This document shows positions 1 through 5,551 of a stretch of DNA of 5,551 nt, piece after piece (position 1 is the stretch's first letter; each line of letters opens with the position of its first letter). Source of the DNA: Phycisphaera sp. (GTDB lineage Bacteria; Planctomycetota; Phycisphaerae; Phycisphaerales; UBA1924). The notes below the pieces were generated by a model, which saw only the letters and a program-made list of their open reading frames with translations, ran no database searches and was not told where the DNA came from. The position numbers and the translations under genes are program-made. Location: assembly GCA_002732755.1 (NCBI GenBank), contig NVSP01000087.1, positions 1-5,551 on the forward strand, written 5' to 3'.

Positions 1-2
1 TC

Positions 3-89
3 ACGCACTACATCGACGATTTTTTCTTTTTCGACATTGACGGTACGATCTGCGCCAAAGGCCTTGGCTATCTCCAATTTATGCCCATC
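3..89 (-). pseudogene. Fragment of a zinc-type (medium-chain) alcohol dehydrogenase, antisense to the flagellar genes
   Basis: Read on the minus strand, from about base 86 down to base 3, the translation contains HKLEIAKAFGAD followed by RTVNVEKEKIVDVVRE. This is the pattern that follows the Rossmann-fold glycine motif in zinc-dependent medium-chain dehydrogenases such as alcohol, sorbitol or threonine dehydrogenase: an R/K-LE-LAK-x-(L/F)GAD segment, then a (V/I)NV strand and an acidic helix ending in VRE. About 28 residues agree with the family. The upstream part of the protein, including the expected GxGxxG motif, is absent because the sequence turns into fliI on the opposite strand at about base 84-95. 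The frame continues off the left edge of the window, so the C-terminal part cannot be seen. The family call is from memory of the family pattern, not an alignment. The fragment could be a true gene remnant at a rearrangement breakpoint or the product of a chimeric assembly. Confidence 0.55.
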
Positions 90-1094
90 AACGCCAAGCC
101 CATTCCGCCGATGCAGCGTTCCAGAATAGATCGTCCGATCTGGACCGGCGTGCGGGCGATCGACCTGATGACCACGCTTGGCAGAGGCCAGCGGATGGGC
201 ATCTTTGCTGGACCGGGCGTGGGTAAGAGCACGCTGCTTGGCACCATCGCCCAGCGGTCATCCGCCGATATCAATGTCATCGCGCTCATCGGTGAACGAG
301 GCAGGGAAGTCCGCGAGTTTATCGAGCAATCACTCGGCGATCAAGGGCTTGCCCGTTCGGTTGTGGTCGTTGCCACGGGTGATGAGCCGCCGCTGATGCG
401 GATCAGAGCCGCACGGCTTGCGTGCACTATCGCAGAACACTTCAGGGATGACGGAAAAGATGTATTGCTTATGATGGACTCGGTGACGCGATTTGCACAC
501 GCGCAGCGTCAGGTCGGGCTTTCGGTTGGTGAGCCGCCCGCGACAAAAGGCTACACACCCAGTGTGTTTGCAGAACTGCCAGTGCTCCTCGAACGCGCCG
601 GGGGCATAGACGAGTGCGGCGGATCGGTCTCGGGGCTGTACACTGTCCTCGTCGAGGGCGATGACATGACCGAACCCGTCGCCGACGCGGCGCGAGGCAT
701 ACTCGATGGTCACATTGTTTTGAGCCGAAAGCTCGCCCAGAGCGCTCGGTACCCGGCGATCGACATCCTCGATTCGCTCAGCAGAGTTGCCAATGAAATC
801 GTCGATGATCACCACCGGCTGGCGCGCGATCATTTACGAAGGCTCGAAGCCGCGTATGCCAACATCGAAGAGCTTGTCCAGATCGGTGCGTATGCCAAGG
901 GCGCAGATCCAGAGGCCGACGTCGCGGTGATGTACCACGATCGCATCGAGGAATTGATCCGCCAAGAGAGCGACGATGCGACATCACCCGAGCAGGCGCG
1001 CGACTGGATGCTCCGGCTCGCCATGGAATCCAGCGAAAAACTCCGCGTTCTTCGGTCTGCTGGCCCGATGCAAGCGAGCCGGGGGGCTGAGTGA
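81..1094 (+). CDS. fliI: Flagellar export ATPase FliI, 5'-truncated
   Basis: FliI is the cytoplasmic F1-like ATPase of the flagellar type III export apparatus; it energises substrate and chaperone release together with FliH and FliJ. Counting from the ATG at 81, the P-loop GPGVGKST is at residues 44-51, the GERGREV segment with the presumed catalytic Glu at 71-77, the Walker B strand LLMMD at 129-133, and PPATKGYTPSVFAELP at 152-167. The spacing K49-E72-D133 equals the spacing of the Salmonella FliI residues K188, E211 and D272 as I recall them. That implies about 130-139 residues are missing in front: the beta-barrel N-terminal domain used for FliH binding and ring assembly, and the usual GRVLDGLGRP-type segment. 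The ATG at 81 has no ribosome binding site, and similarity to FliI starts only near base 90, so 81 is an open-frame boundary, not a believable natural start. The core itself is intact and ends in a 1-nt overlap with fliJ. Confidence 0.95.
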   Translation: MPINAKPIPPMQRSRIDRPIWTGVRAIDLMTTLGRGQRMGIFAGPGVGKSTLLGTIAQRSSADINVIALIGERGREVREFIEQSLGDQGLARSVVVVATGDEPPLMRIRAARLACTIAEHFRDDGKDVLLMMDSVTRFAHAQRQVGLSVGEPPATKGYTPSVFAELPVLLERAGGIDECGGSVSGLYTVLVEGDDMTEPVADAARGILDGHIVLSRKLAQSARYPAIDILDSLSRVANEIVDDHHRLARDHLRRLEAAYANIEELVQIGAYAKGADPEADVAVMYHDRIEELIRQESDDATSPEQARDWMLRLAMESSEKLRVLRSAGPMQASRGAE

Positions 1095-1552
1095 TGGCAA
1101 AGTTTCGCTTTCGGCTTCAGCCTGTTCTTCGTCAGCGCGAGATCGCCGAGCGCGATGAGCAACTTAAGGTTGCACAGGTGGAGAGGCAGCGGCTCATGCT
1201 TGAAGATCGGCTGCGCCAGTGTCAGCAGCGGATCATGTTCGAGCAACACACGCTCAATACGTTGGTGAACGGCTCGTCTGTCAAGCCACAGGACGCTCGG
1301 CTGCAATCTGCGGCGATCCTTGTTGCAAAGAGTGAAGCGCAGCGGTTGGCGCTCGAGCTTGCGGCTGTGTACAAACGGATCGAAGGCGCACGGAAGCTGC
1401 TCACAAAAGCCGCGATGCACCGGCGTTCGATGGAGCTGCTGCGAGACAATCATCTCACGAGTTGGCGGCGAAAAATCAATGTCGCCGAGGACAGGGCGAT
1501 GGATGAACTCGCAGTCATGCGTGCGGCGCGCACCAAAAAGGAACAGCTATGA
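1094..1552 (+). CDS. fliJ: Flagellar export protein FliJ
   Basis: This 152-residue, highly charged, almost entirely helical protein fits FliJ, the small coiled-coil component that sits in the FliI hexamer like the gamma stalk of F1 and helps couple export to FlhA. The N-terminus MAKFRFRLQPVLRQRE (residues 1-16) is the typical FliJ opening (F-x-F-x-L-x-P-V-L-x-x-R). Long heptad-like stretches follow at about residues 15-58 and 75-148, with a short polar break near 59-68 (NGSSVKPQDA). The length is close to the usual 140-150. I chose the ATG at 1094, which shares one base with the fliI stop codon; the preceding GTG at 1091 is in frame and would add one residue. A G-run just upstream (1080-1086) may act as the ribosome binding site. 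The gene overlaps the next by ATGA. Sequence conservation in FliJ is poor, so the call also rests on position directly after fliI. Confidence 0.88.
   Translation: MAKFRFRLQPVLRQREIAERDEQLKVAQVERQRLMLEDRLRQCQQRIMFEQHTLNTLVNGSSVKPQDARLQSAAILVAKSEAQRLALELAAVYKRIEGARKLLTKAAMHRRSMELLRDNHLTSWRRKINVAEDRAMDELAVMRAARTKKEQL
1538..1542 (+). promoter_or_regulatory. Ribosome binding site of the MotE-like gene
   Basis: AAGGA lies six bases before the ATG at 1549, inside the 3' end of fliJ. It supports that start and suggests translation coupled to fliJ through the ATGA overlap. Confidence 0.6.
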
Positions 1553-2238
1553 AAGCTCTCATCAAGGCCTCGATCATCCTCGCGGTTCTGCATCTACTTC
1601 TCGTTATGGGATTCATCGGCTGGTTTGTTGGCACGGGGCACTTGGATGACCGCCGGATGGCTGAACTTGGCGCCATGGTCCGCGAAACATCGCAGGCCCG
1701 TAACAGCAGAGAAGCCGCCGAGCAAGCGGTTATTGATGCAGAACTCGCAGCGACCGAGGCCGCCGAGAACCCGCCTATCCCGCTGACCTCGGACGACCGA
1801 ATCACGCGCAAGCTCGTTGCAAGCGAGGCCGACCAGCAGATTATCCAGAGGCGAAGGCGCGAGCTTCAGGATTTGCAGCGCACCTTGCAAATCGAACGCG
1901 CACAGCTCGACGATGAACGCGGCGAGTTTCTTGCGAGCAAGGATGTGTTCGAGGCGGCGCGTGAACGGGTCAGACAAACCGAGGGTGCTGAGCAATTCCA
2001 GGCGGCCCTCGACACGATCGCAACGATGAAGCCGGACCAAGCGCACAGTCTGCTTTCCGAGACGCTCATGCAGGGTCCCAACGGCTACGAGATTGTGATC
2101 GCGTACTTGGACAATCTCGATGGGCGCAAGCGCGCTGCGATCTTGGGCAAGTTCGAGGAGGCCGACCCGGTCTTGGCAGCGAATTTGCTCGAACTCCTGC
2201 GGACACGTGGCGTTGGTGCCACGGCCGCAGGACCCTGA
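1549..2238 (+). CDS. MotE/YlxF-like membrane-anchored coiled-coil flagellar protein
   Basis: The 229-residue product has a single hydrophobic N-terminal segment at about residues 5-27 (IKASIILAVLHLLLVMGFIG), which looks like an uncleaved signal anchor. An acidic, alanine-rich region follows, with a PPIPLT break near 75-80. A strongly charged coiled coil covers about 83-145. A C-terminal helical domain at about 152-218 contains TIATMKPDQAHSLLSE and LDNLDGRKRAAILGKFEEADP. These repeated short helices with M/L-x-P/D-x-x-A-x-x-(I/L)L spacing resemble the MgtE-N/FliG-middle-like repeat of MotE (YlxF) proteins, which sit between fliJ and fliK in many flagellar operons. MotE is described as stabilising or positioning the stator or its periplasmic partner, so a motor-associated envelope location is likely. 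It overlaps fliJ by 4 nt and ends 2 nt before fliK. The position and architecture are convincing; the exact function is inferred. Confidence 0.75.
   Translation: MKALIKASIILAVLHLLLVMGFIGWFVGTGHLDDRRMAELGAMVRETSQARNSREAAEQAVIDAELAATEAAENPPIPLTSDDRITRKLVASEADQQIIQRRRRELQDLQRTLQIERAQLDDERGEFLASKDVFEAARERVRQTEGAEQFQAALDTIATMKPDQAHSLLSETLMQGPNGYEIVIAYLDNLDGRKRAAILGKFEEADPVLAANLLELLRTRGVGATAAGP
2229..2232 (+). promoter_or_regulatory. Ribosome binding site supporting the TTG start of fliK
   Basis: AGGA occurs eight bases before the TTG at 2241, at the end of the MotE-like gene. The next in-frame ATG lies about 110 bases inside fliK, so this site favours TTG as the start. Confidence 0.45.
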
Positions 2239-2240
2239 GT

Positions 2241-3509
2241 TTGATCCCGATTACTTCGATTCCAACTACGACCCTGCCCCAGATCGCCCTCGCCAAGCGG
2301 GAATCCGATCCCGAGCAGTTCCGCGCTTCGCTGGATTTACAATCAGTTGCGATGCTCCAAACGATGCTCGACCCGGCGCTGACCGCAAGCATCCCGGGCG
2401 CAGGTTCGGCGCTGACACAGGCGGATCTTGCCGAGCAGGGCGTCGCTGCGGTTGCATCGAAGGAACTCGCCAAAGAAGAATCGAGGCTCGGTGCCCGAGG
2501 CCGAGGGCAGGATGTTTCGTCACAAGCGCGGCAAGAACTCGCAGCTAAAGGCGAGCAACCCGAACAACTATCGACAACGAGCGGCTCGGTCACCCAAGAC
2601 ACGAACAAGTCTGAACGCGCCGAAGCACAGTCGCACCATAGCTCAGGCCAGAATCGTGAGGGTTCGGGGCAAACACGAGAGTTCCCGACGCGTGATTCTA
2701 ATTCTCAGCAGAACGACAAACTGCACGACGGCGCTAAGACCTTTGCAAGACACGAGTCCGGTGAGAGCGGAGTATCCGCGGCTTCTGGCCGGCGTGGCGA
2801 GAGCGCATTCTCTGCAATATCAACCACAGCGCCGCAAGCCGCGGTCACTGCTTCACCAAGCGCAAGCGGTGGGGTGGGCCAGGTTCCGTCGGTAGGCAAG
2901 GTGACGCCTCCGGTAGGCTCGGGCCAAGTTGCGGATCAGCGCGCAAGCCAAACGAACGCAAAGAAACAGGTACTCCGGCACGAGCCGCGCACATTTGAGG
3001 CGCAGCTTCAGCGCGGCCTAGCGCAGGTTCTGCGTCAAAAAGGTGGGACGCTCAGCTTACGCCTCAATCCTGTTAATCTTGGTGAAGTCAAAATCTCACT
3101 CTCAATCGCGCAGGGCCGGGTTGATGGAACCATCGAGGCTACCAACGAGACGGCACGCGGATTGCTTCAACAGAACATAGACAAGCTGAAGAGTTCGCTC
3201 GAACAACGGGGCATCACGGTGGACCGCCTCGAAGTTCGGCTCGCAGGAGCAAGCAGCAGCGGAACCCAAATCGCGCAGGGGCAGGATGCCCAAGCGAATC
3301 AGAATCAGCAGCACGCCGACGCTGGAAGCGATCGGCAGCAAGGCTCAGCCCAGGGCGAGGATCGCCACAGGGAAACTCGGGGAAGGATTCCCGATGAGTC
3401 GGTACCAGCCGGTCTCCGTGGAGCGGAGTCGGAAGCGGATGATGACGCTGCGCACGGAAGCGCAGCCGAGCCCCTTGGAGGGTGGCTCCGTCTGGACACA
3501 TTGGCCTGA
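2241..3509 (+). CDS. fliK: Flagellar hook-length control protein FliK
   Basis: FliK is a secreted molecular ruler: it measures the growing hook and, through its C-terminal domain contacting FlhB, switches export from hook to filament subunits. The 422-residue product fits in size. Residues 1-75 form a moderately hydrophobic N-terminus. Residues 76-245 are low-complexity and rich in Gln, Ser, Glu, Gly and Ala, like the disordered ruler part. Residues 252-336 are the Flg_hook domain, starting FEAQLQRGLAQVLRQKGG, with the hallmark LRLNPVNLGEVKISLSI (273-289) and the helix-strand NIDKLKSSLEQRGITVDRLEV. A Gln/Asp-rich tail (337-422) follows and ends GWLRLDTLA. The start is TTG at 2241, two bases after the upstream stop; the closest in-frame ATG (residue 38) would cut into the conserved-looking N-terminal part. 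The position between the MotE-like gene and flgD is the usual one. Confidence 0.92.
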   Translation: MIPITSIPTTTLPQIALAKRESDPEQFRASLDLQSVAMLQTMLDPALTASIPGAGSALTQADLAEQGVAAVASKELAKEESRLGARGRGQDVSSQARQELAAKGEQPEQLSTTSGSVTQDTNKSERAEAQSHHSSGQNREGSGQTREFPTRDSNSQQNDKLHDGAKTFARHESGESGVSAASGRRGESAFSAISTTAPQAAVTASPSASGGVGQVPSVGKVTPPVGSGQVADQRASQTNAKKQVLRHEPRTFEAQLQRGLAQVLRQKGGTLSLRLNPVNLGEVKISLSIAQGRVDGTIEATNETARGLLQQNIDKLKSSLEQRGITVDRLEVRLAGASSSGTQIAQGQDAQANQNQQHADAGSDRQQGSAQGEDRHRETRGRIPDESVPAGLRGAESEADDDAAHGSAAEPLGGWLRLDTLA

Positions 3510-3609
3510 GCGATCGGGCTGACACTGTGTGACCGGCTGCGCACGGATGCAGCGACCGGTGACGGAACTATTCCTGCGCCCAAACTTGGGTTTCAGGGGA
3601 GAAGTGTAT
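3510..3609. other. Spacer between fliK and flgD with an imperfect hairpin and a short palindrome
   Basis: This is the longest gap in the window. An imperfect hairpin can form from ACCGGCTGC (3532-3540) and GCAGC plus CGGT (3549-3560), with an 8-base loop and a 3-base bulge. Downstream, CCCAA (3579-3583) and TTGGG (3586-3590) form a palindrome with a 2-base centre, just ahead of the flgD ribosome binding site. No T-run follows either, so an intrinsic terminator is not supported, and I recognise no sigma-28 or sigma-54 promoter. An operator, an RNA-processing site or chance are all possible. Confidence 0.3.
3595..3601 (+). promoter_or_regulatory. Ribosome binding site of flgD
   Basis: AGGGGAG lies eight bases before the ATG at 3610. 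It decides the flgD start against the in-frame GTG at 3529, which would add 27 residues with no FlgD-like sequence. Confidence 0.75.
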
Positions 3610-4035
3610 ATGGATGCTCTTATCGCCACCGGTATAGGTGCGCCAGCCCCGAAGGTCGAGAAGGGGTTTGGCACGCTCGATTCGGATCAATTTACAAAAC
3701 TTATTCTTACTGAGCTTAGTAATCAAGATCCGCTCGAACCAAACGACACCGGTGACTTGCTCGAACAGCTATCCACGATCCGATCGATCGAGTCGGACAC
3801 CAAGCTCAACTCAACACTCGAGAGCATGGCAACCCGAACCGAATTCTCCAGCGCCGCGGCTCTGATCGGGAAGAAAGTCTCGACCGCCCAGGACCCGCTC
3901 ACGCAACTGACCGTTACCAGCGTGCTGCAGAACAGCGACGGCGTGAGTGTGGCGCTCGAAAACGGCACAACCGTCGCGATCCGCTCGATCTCGTCCGTTT
4001 TCGGTGCCGATGATAAGCCCGGCGGTGCAGAGTGA
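3610..4035 (+). CDS. flgD: Flagellar hook-assembly scaffold protein FlgD (short form)
   Basis: FlgD is exported to the growing tip and forms the cap under which FlgE polymerises; it is lost from the finished hook. The conserved N-terminal region is clear at about residues 23-62: LDSDQFTKLILTELSNQDPLEPND, then LLEQLSTIRSIES. This matches the F-x-K-L-L-x-x-Q-L-x-x-Q-D-P-L-x-P pattern. Residues 83-131 (ALIGKKVSTAQD to AIRSISSVF) correspond to the next strand-rich part, with the usual aliGk.V and nG..v.i..i.. wording. At 141 residues it lacks the C-terminal Tudor/Ig-like cap domains of the roughly 220-230-residue proteobacterial proteins and resembles the short Bacillus-type FlgD. The start ATG at 3610 has a strong ribosome binding site. 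Its stop overlaps the next start by GTGA, suggesting coupled translation. Confidence 0.95.
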   Translation: MDALIATGIGAPAPKVEKGFGTLDSDQFTKLILTELSNQDPLEPNDTGDLLEQLSTIRSIESDTKLNSTLESMATRTEFSSAAALIGKKVSTAQDPLTQLTVTSVLQNSDGVSVALENGTTVAIRSISSVFGADDKPGGAE

Positions 4036-4496
4036 CGCTCACACCGTTCGACTTTTTGGCGCTCCCCGGCATCGCAACCGCGGCAACCCGCTCGATCGGG
4101 CGAGCGCTCGATAGCCTGATCCCGGGCAGCTCTGGTTTCGCTGATAAATTAAGTACAGCGCAATCGAAGCAGGACCAGCTCCCCGTTGAGATGAGCAAAG
4201 GGCTCGACCTCGACCTGACGAAAGAGCAACTCGGCCGCATCGCCGACGCGGTTGACCGCGCCGAGGCTGAGGGTGCCGATGCAGCGGTTGTCATGATCGA
4301 CGGCATGGCGCTCGAAGTCGATGTCACCATGCGCACCATCCGTGGCCAGATCGACCAGGACGGCGGCATCAACACGCAGATCGATTCAATCGTCTACGCC
4401 AAACCAGCGAGCAGCTCATCCAATGTGGTCGGCCCGGACGGGCTTGCCAGCAACCCCGATGTCCGGCAGATCATCGCTGACACCAAGGCTGCTTAG
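4032..4496 (+). CDS. Flagellar operon protein of the TIGR02530 (flg_new) type
   Basis: This 154-residue product has a recognisable core at about residues 59-122: LDLTKEQLGRIADAVDRAEAEGAD, then AVVMIDGMALEVDVTMRTI and INTQIDSIVY. The order of elements (L-x-L-x-x-E-Q, a helix ending in KG/EG, L/V-V-M-x-D-G-x-A-L-x-V-x-V, R-T-I, and x-x-I-D-S-x-V) is that of the small conserved flagellar operon protein encoded between flgD and flgE in many bacteria. Its role is not established; proximity to hook genes suggests a part in hook assembly or export. Here the core carries extra N-terminal (1-55) and Ser/Asn/Asp-rich C-terminal (126-154) extensions compared with the roughly 95-residue minimal family as I recall it. 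No membrane segment is clear; residues 4-30 are mildly hydrophobic. The start is GTG, overlapping the flgD stop by 4 nt. Confidence 0.82.
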   Translation: MTLTPFDFLALPGIATAATRSIGRALDSLIPGSSGFADKLSTAQSKQDQLPVEMSKGLDLDLTKEQLGRIADAVDRAEAEGADAAVVMIDGMALEVDVTMRTIRGQIDQDGGINTQIDSIVYAKPASSSSNVVGPDGLASNPDVRQIIADTKAA

Positions 4497-4527
4497 AGCA
4501 TCCCGCCACGTTCCCGCCGACGTATTT

Positions 4528-4533
4528 AGGAAA
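4528..4533 (+). promoter_or_regulatory. Ribosome binding site of flgE
   Basis: AGGAAA lies eight bases before the ATG at 4542, in the 45-nt gap after the preceding gene. The gap shows no hairpin or promoter that I recognise. Confidence 0.7.
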
Positions 4534-4541
4534 CACATCAC

Positions 4542-5551
4542 ATGGCCTCCACCTCAAGCCTCTTCATCGGACTCTCTGGGCTCAATGCCAACTCACGCAA
4601 CATCGATGTGATCGGCAACAACATCGCCAACATCAACACCAACGGATTCAAATCCGGCAGGCTCAACTTTGCAAACTCGCTCTCGCGCACCATCAGCGAA
4701 GGCTCGTCGCCCGGGTCATCCACCGGCGGCTCGAACCCCACGCAGTACGGCCAGGGCGTTACCGTCGCCGGCACGCAGCGCAACATGTCCAACGGCACAC
4801 CCAACGGCACGGGCGACAGCAGAGACCTCGCCATCGAGGGCAACGGTTTCTTTATTGTCCAAAGCGGTGTCGATCAGCTTTACACCCGCGTAGGTTCATT
4901 TAGAACTGATAGAGACGATTTTCTGACTTCTGTCGACGGCAACCATGTCTTGGGCTTCCCCGCTGATGAGAACTTTCAGATTCAGCCCGGACAGCTCCAG
5001 GCGATCAGCATCCCCGTTGGCTCGCTCACGATCGCCGAGGCAACATCATCTGTCAACATGTCGGGCAACCTCAACGCCTCGGGCGTCGTGGGTGGCGTTG
5101 GGTCCGAGCACACACTTCAGGGCACAACGGGCACCGGATTCTCGCTCATCGCGGGCGCAACAGTTCCCGCAGCGGCTCCAAATATACTTGAAACCACAAG
5201 TCTTCTTTCCGAAATCGAGAACCCGGTTTCGCCCGGCTCCGGCACGCCGTTGTTTGCCGCCGGGCAAACGGTCCGCATGGATGGCATTGAAAAAGGGACG
5301 CAGATCATCGGCGAAACAGATTTTCTTGTTGACGCGGCAAGCACGGTGCAAGAATACATGGACTTCATTTCAGATTCGCTCGGCTTGCAGACCACGCTTG
5401 GCCCAAACCCCGACGGCTCGCAGCCGGGGGTCTCACTCAACACCACAACGGGTATCTTCAGCGTGGTGAGCAACACCGGCGATTCCAACAACATCACCAT
5501 GACCGGCGAAGACATCCGCGTCTTCAACGCCGACGGGTTGCTCGCTTCGCA
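4542..5551 (+). CDS. flgE: Flagellar hook protein FlgE, 3' end outside the window
   Basis: FlgE polymerises outside the cell into the curved hook that links rod and filament. The frame is open from the ATG at 4542 to the window edge (336 complete codons). The N-terminal rod-type motif is at residues 6-37 (SLFIGLSGLNANSRNIDVIG, then NNIANINTNGFKS), the standard start of rod and hook proteins that forms the D0 helix. Residues 95-107 (DLAIEGNGFFIVQ) and LYTRVGSF are the FlgE/F/G-like domain. From about 146 (FQIQPGQLQAISIPVG) the D2-type beta domain begins, with SSVNMSGNLNASG. Residues about 235-330 (LFAAGQTVRMDGIEKG through STVQEYMDFISDSLGL to the NITMTGEDIRV strand) look like an extra surface module of the kind seen in large FlgE proteins. 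The gene is rich in AAC and GGC codons, unlike fliJ or fliK, which fits a highly expressed structural protein. The ribosome binding site is good. Confidence 0.96.
   Translation, partial: MASTSSLFIGLSGLNANSRNIDVIGNNIANINTNGFKSGRLNFANSLSRTISEGSSPGSSTGGSNPTQYGQGVTVAGTQRNMSNGTPNGTGDSRDLAIEGNGFFIVQSGVDQLYTRVGSFRTDRDDFLTSVDGNHVLGFPADENFQIQPGQLQAISIPVGSLTIAEATSSVNMSGNLNASGVVGGVGSEHTLQGTTGTGFSLIAGATVPAAAPNILETTSLLSEIENPVSPGSGTPLFAAGQTVRMDGIEKGTQIIGETDFLVDAASTVQEYMDFISDSLGLQTTLGPNPDGSQPGVSLNTTTGIFSVVSNTGDSNNITMTGEDIRVFNADGLLAS

Noticed and set aside
21..50. Forward-frame FFFFDIDGTI, which resembles motif I of HAD-type phosphatases
   Set aside because: Only about ten residues fit, the following residues do not look like a HAD protein, and the frame runs straight into FliI. 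The minus-strand dehydrogenase reading of the same bases matches over nearly three times the length.
330..833. Long open frame on the minus strand inside fliI
   Set aside because: It is codon-for-codon antisense to the conserved ATPase core, has no recognisable domain and is explained by GC-rich codon structure.
830..1453. 207-codon minus-strand open frame across the fliI-fliJ boundary
   Set aside because: It lies antisense to two genes with clear family matches, and its composition (rich in Arg, Leu, His, Ser) is typical of a shadow frame.
1628..1645. TTGGCAC resembling the -24 half of a sigma-54 promoter
   Set aside because: The required TTGC-type -12 element is not at the right spacing, and the site lies within the coding sequence of the MotE-like gene.
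3529..3609. Upstream GTG start that would lengthen FlgD by 27 residues
   Set aside because: There is no ribosome binding site ahead of it, the extra residues do not look like FlgD, and a strong AGGGGAG site precedes the ATG at 3610.
3778..3790. Run of overlapping GATC/CGATCG sites
   Set aside because: It lies in a conserved part of flgD and is explained by the codons for Ile, Arg, Ser, Ile and Glu; no wider spacing pattern was seen.
4945..5469. 174-codon + strand frame overlapping flgE
   Set aside because: It is rich in Ser, Arg, Pro and Gln with no motif, while the overlapping frame encodes clear FlgE sequence.

Overview
The window is a stretch of a bacterial flagellar operon, all on the + strand, reading fliI (5'-truncated) - fliJ - a membrane-anchored MotE/YlxF-like gene - fliK - flgD - a small TIGR02530-type flagellar operon gene - flgE (running off the right edge). 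The identifications rest on motifs visible in the translations. The DNA is fairly GC-rich. The order fliI-fliJ-(ylxF/motE)-fliK-flgD-(flg_new)-flgE is the classic one of the Bacillus fla/che operon, and it also occurs in other phyla. The high GC, the wording of FliI around its Walker A motif and the enlarged FlgE suggest a Gram-negative-type environmental bacterium, perhaps a planctomycete of the Phycisphaerae kind. That taxonomic guess is a weak inference.

Layout. Bases 1 to about 90 do not look like the start of fliI. Read on the minus strand they give a good match to the NAD-binding region of a zinc-type (medium-chain) dehydrogenase, and the FliI reading frame becomes recognisable only from about base 90. 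From there to 1094 is the FliI ATPase core without its N-terminal domain. fliJ (1094-1552), the MotE-like gene (1549-2238) and fliK (2241-3509) follow with 1-nt and 4-nt overlaps and a 2-nt gap, so they are probably translationally coupled. A 100-nt spacer (3510-3609) with an imperfect hairpin and a short palindrome precedes flgD (3610-4035). flgD overlaps the next gene (4032-4496) by 4 nt. A 45-nt spacer with a good ribosome binding site leads to flgE (4542 to the window end).

How the genes work together. FliI (ATPase), FliJ (stalk/chaperone-escort) and FliK (hook-length ruler and substrate-specificity switch) serve the flagellar type III export apparatus. FlgD is the hook-cap scaffold under which FlgE hook subunits assemble. 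The MotE-like membrane coiled-coil protein probably acts at the motor, and the TIGR02530-type protein is a conserved flagellar accessory of unclear function. No RNA gene, CRISPR array, insertion sequence or convincing terminator was seen. The only strong anomaly is the junction at the left end; the other observations are modest.
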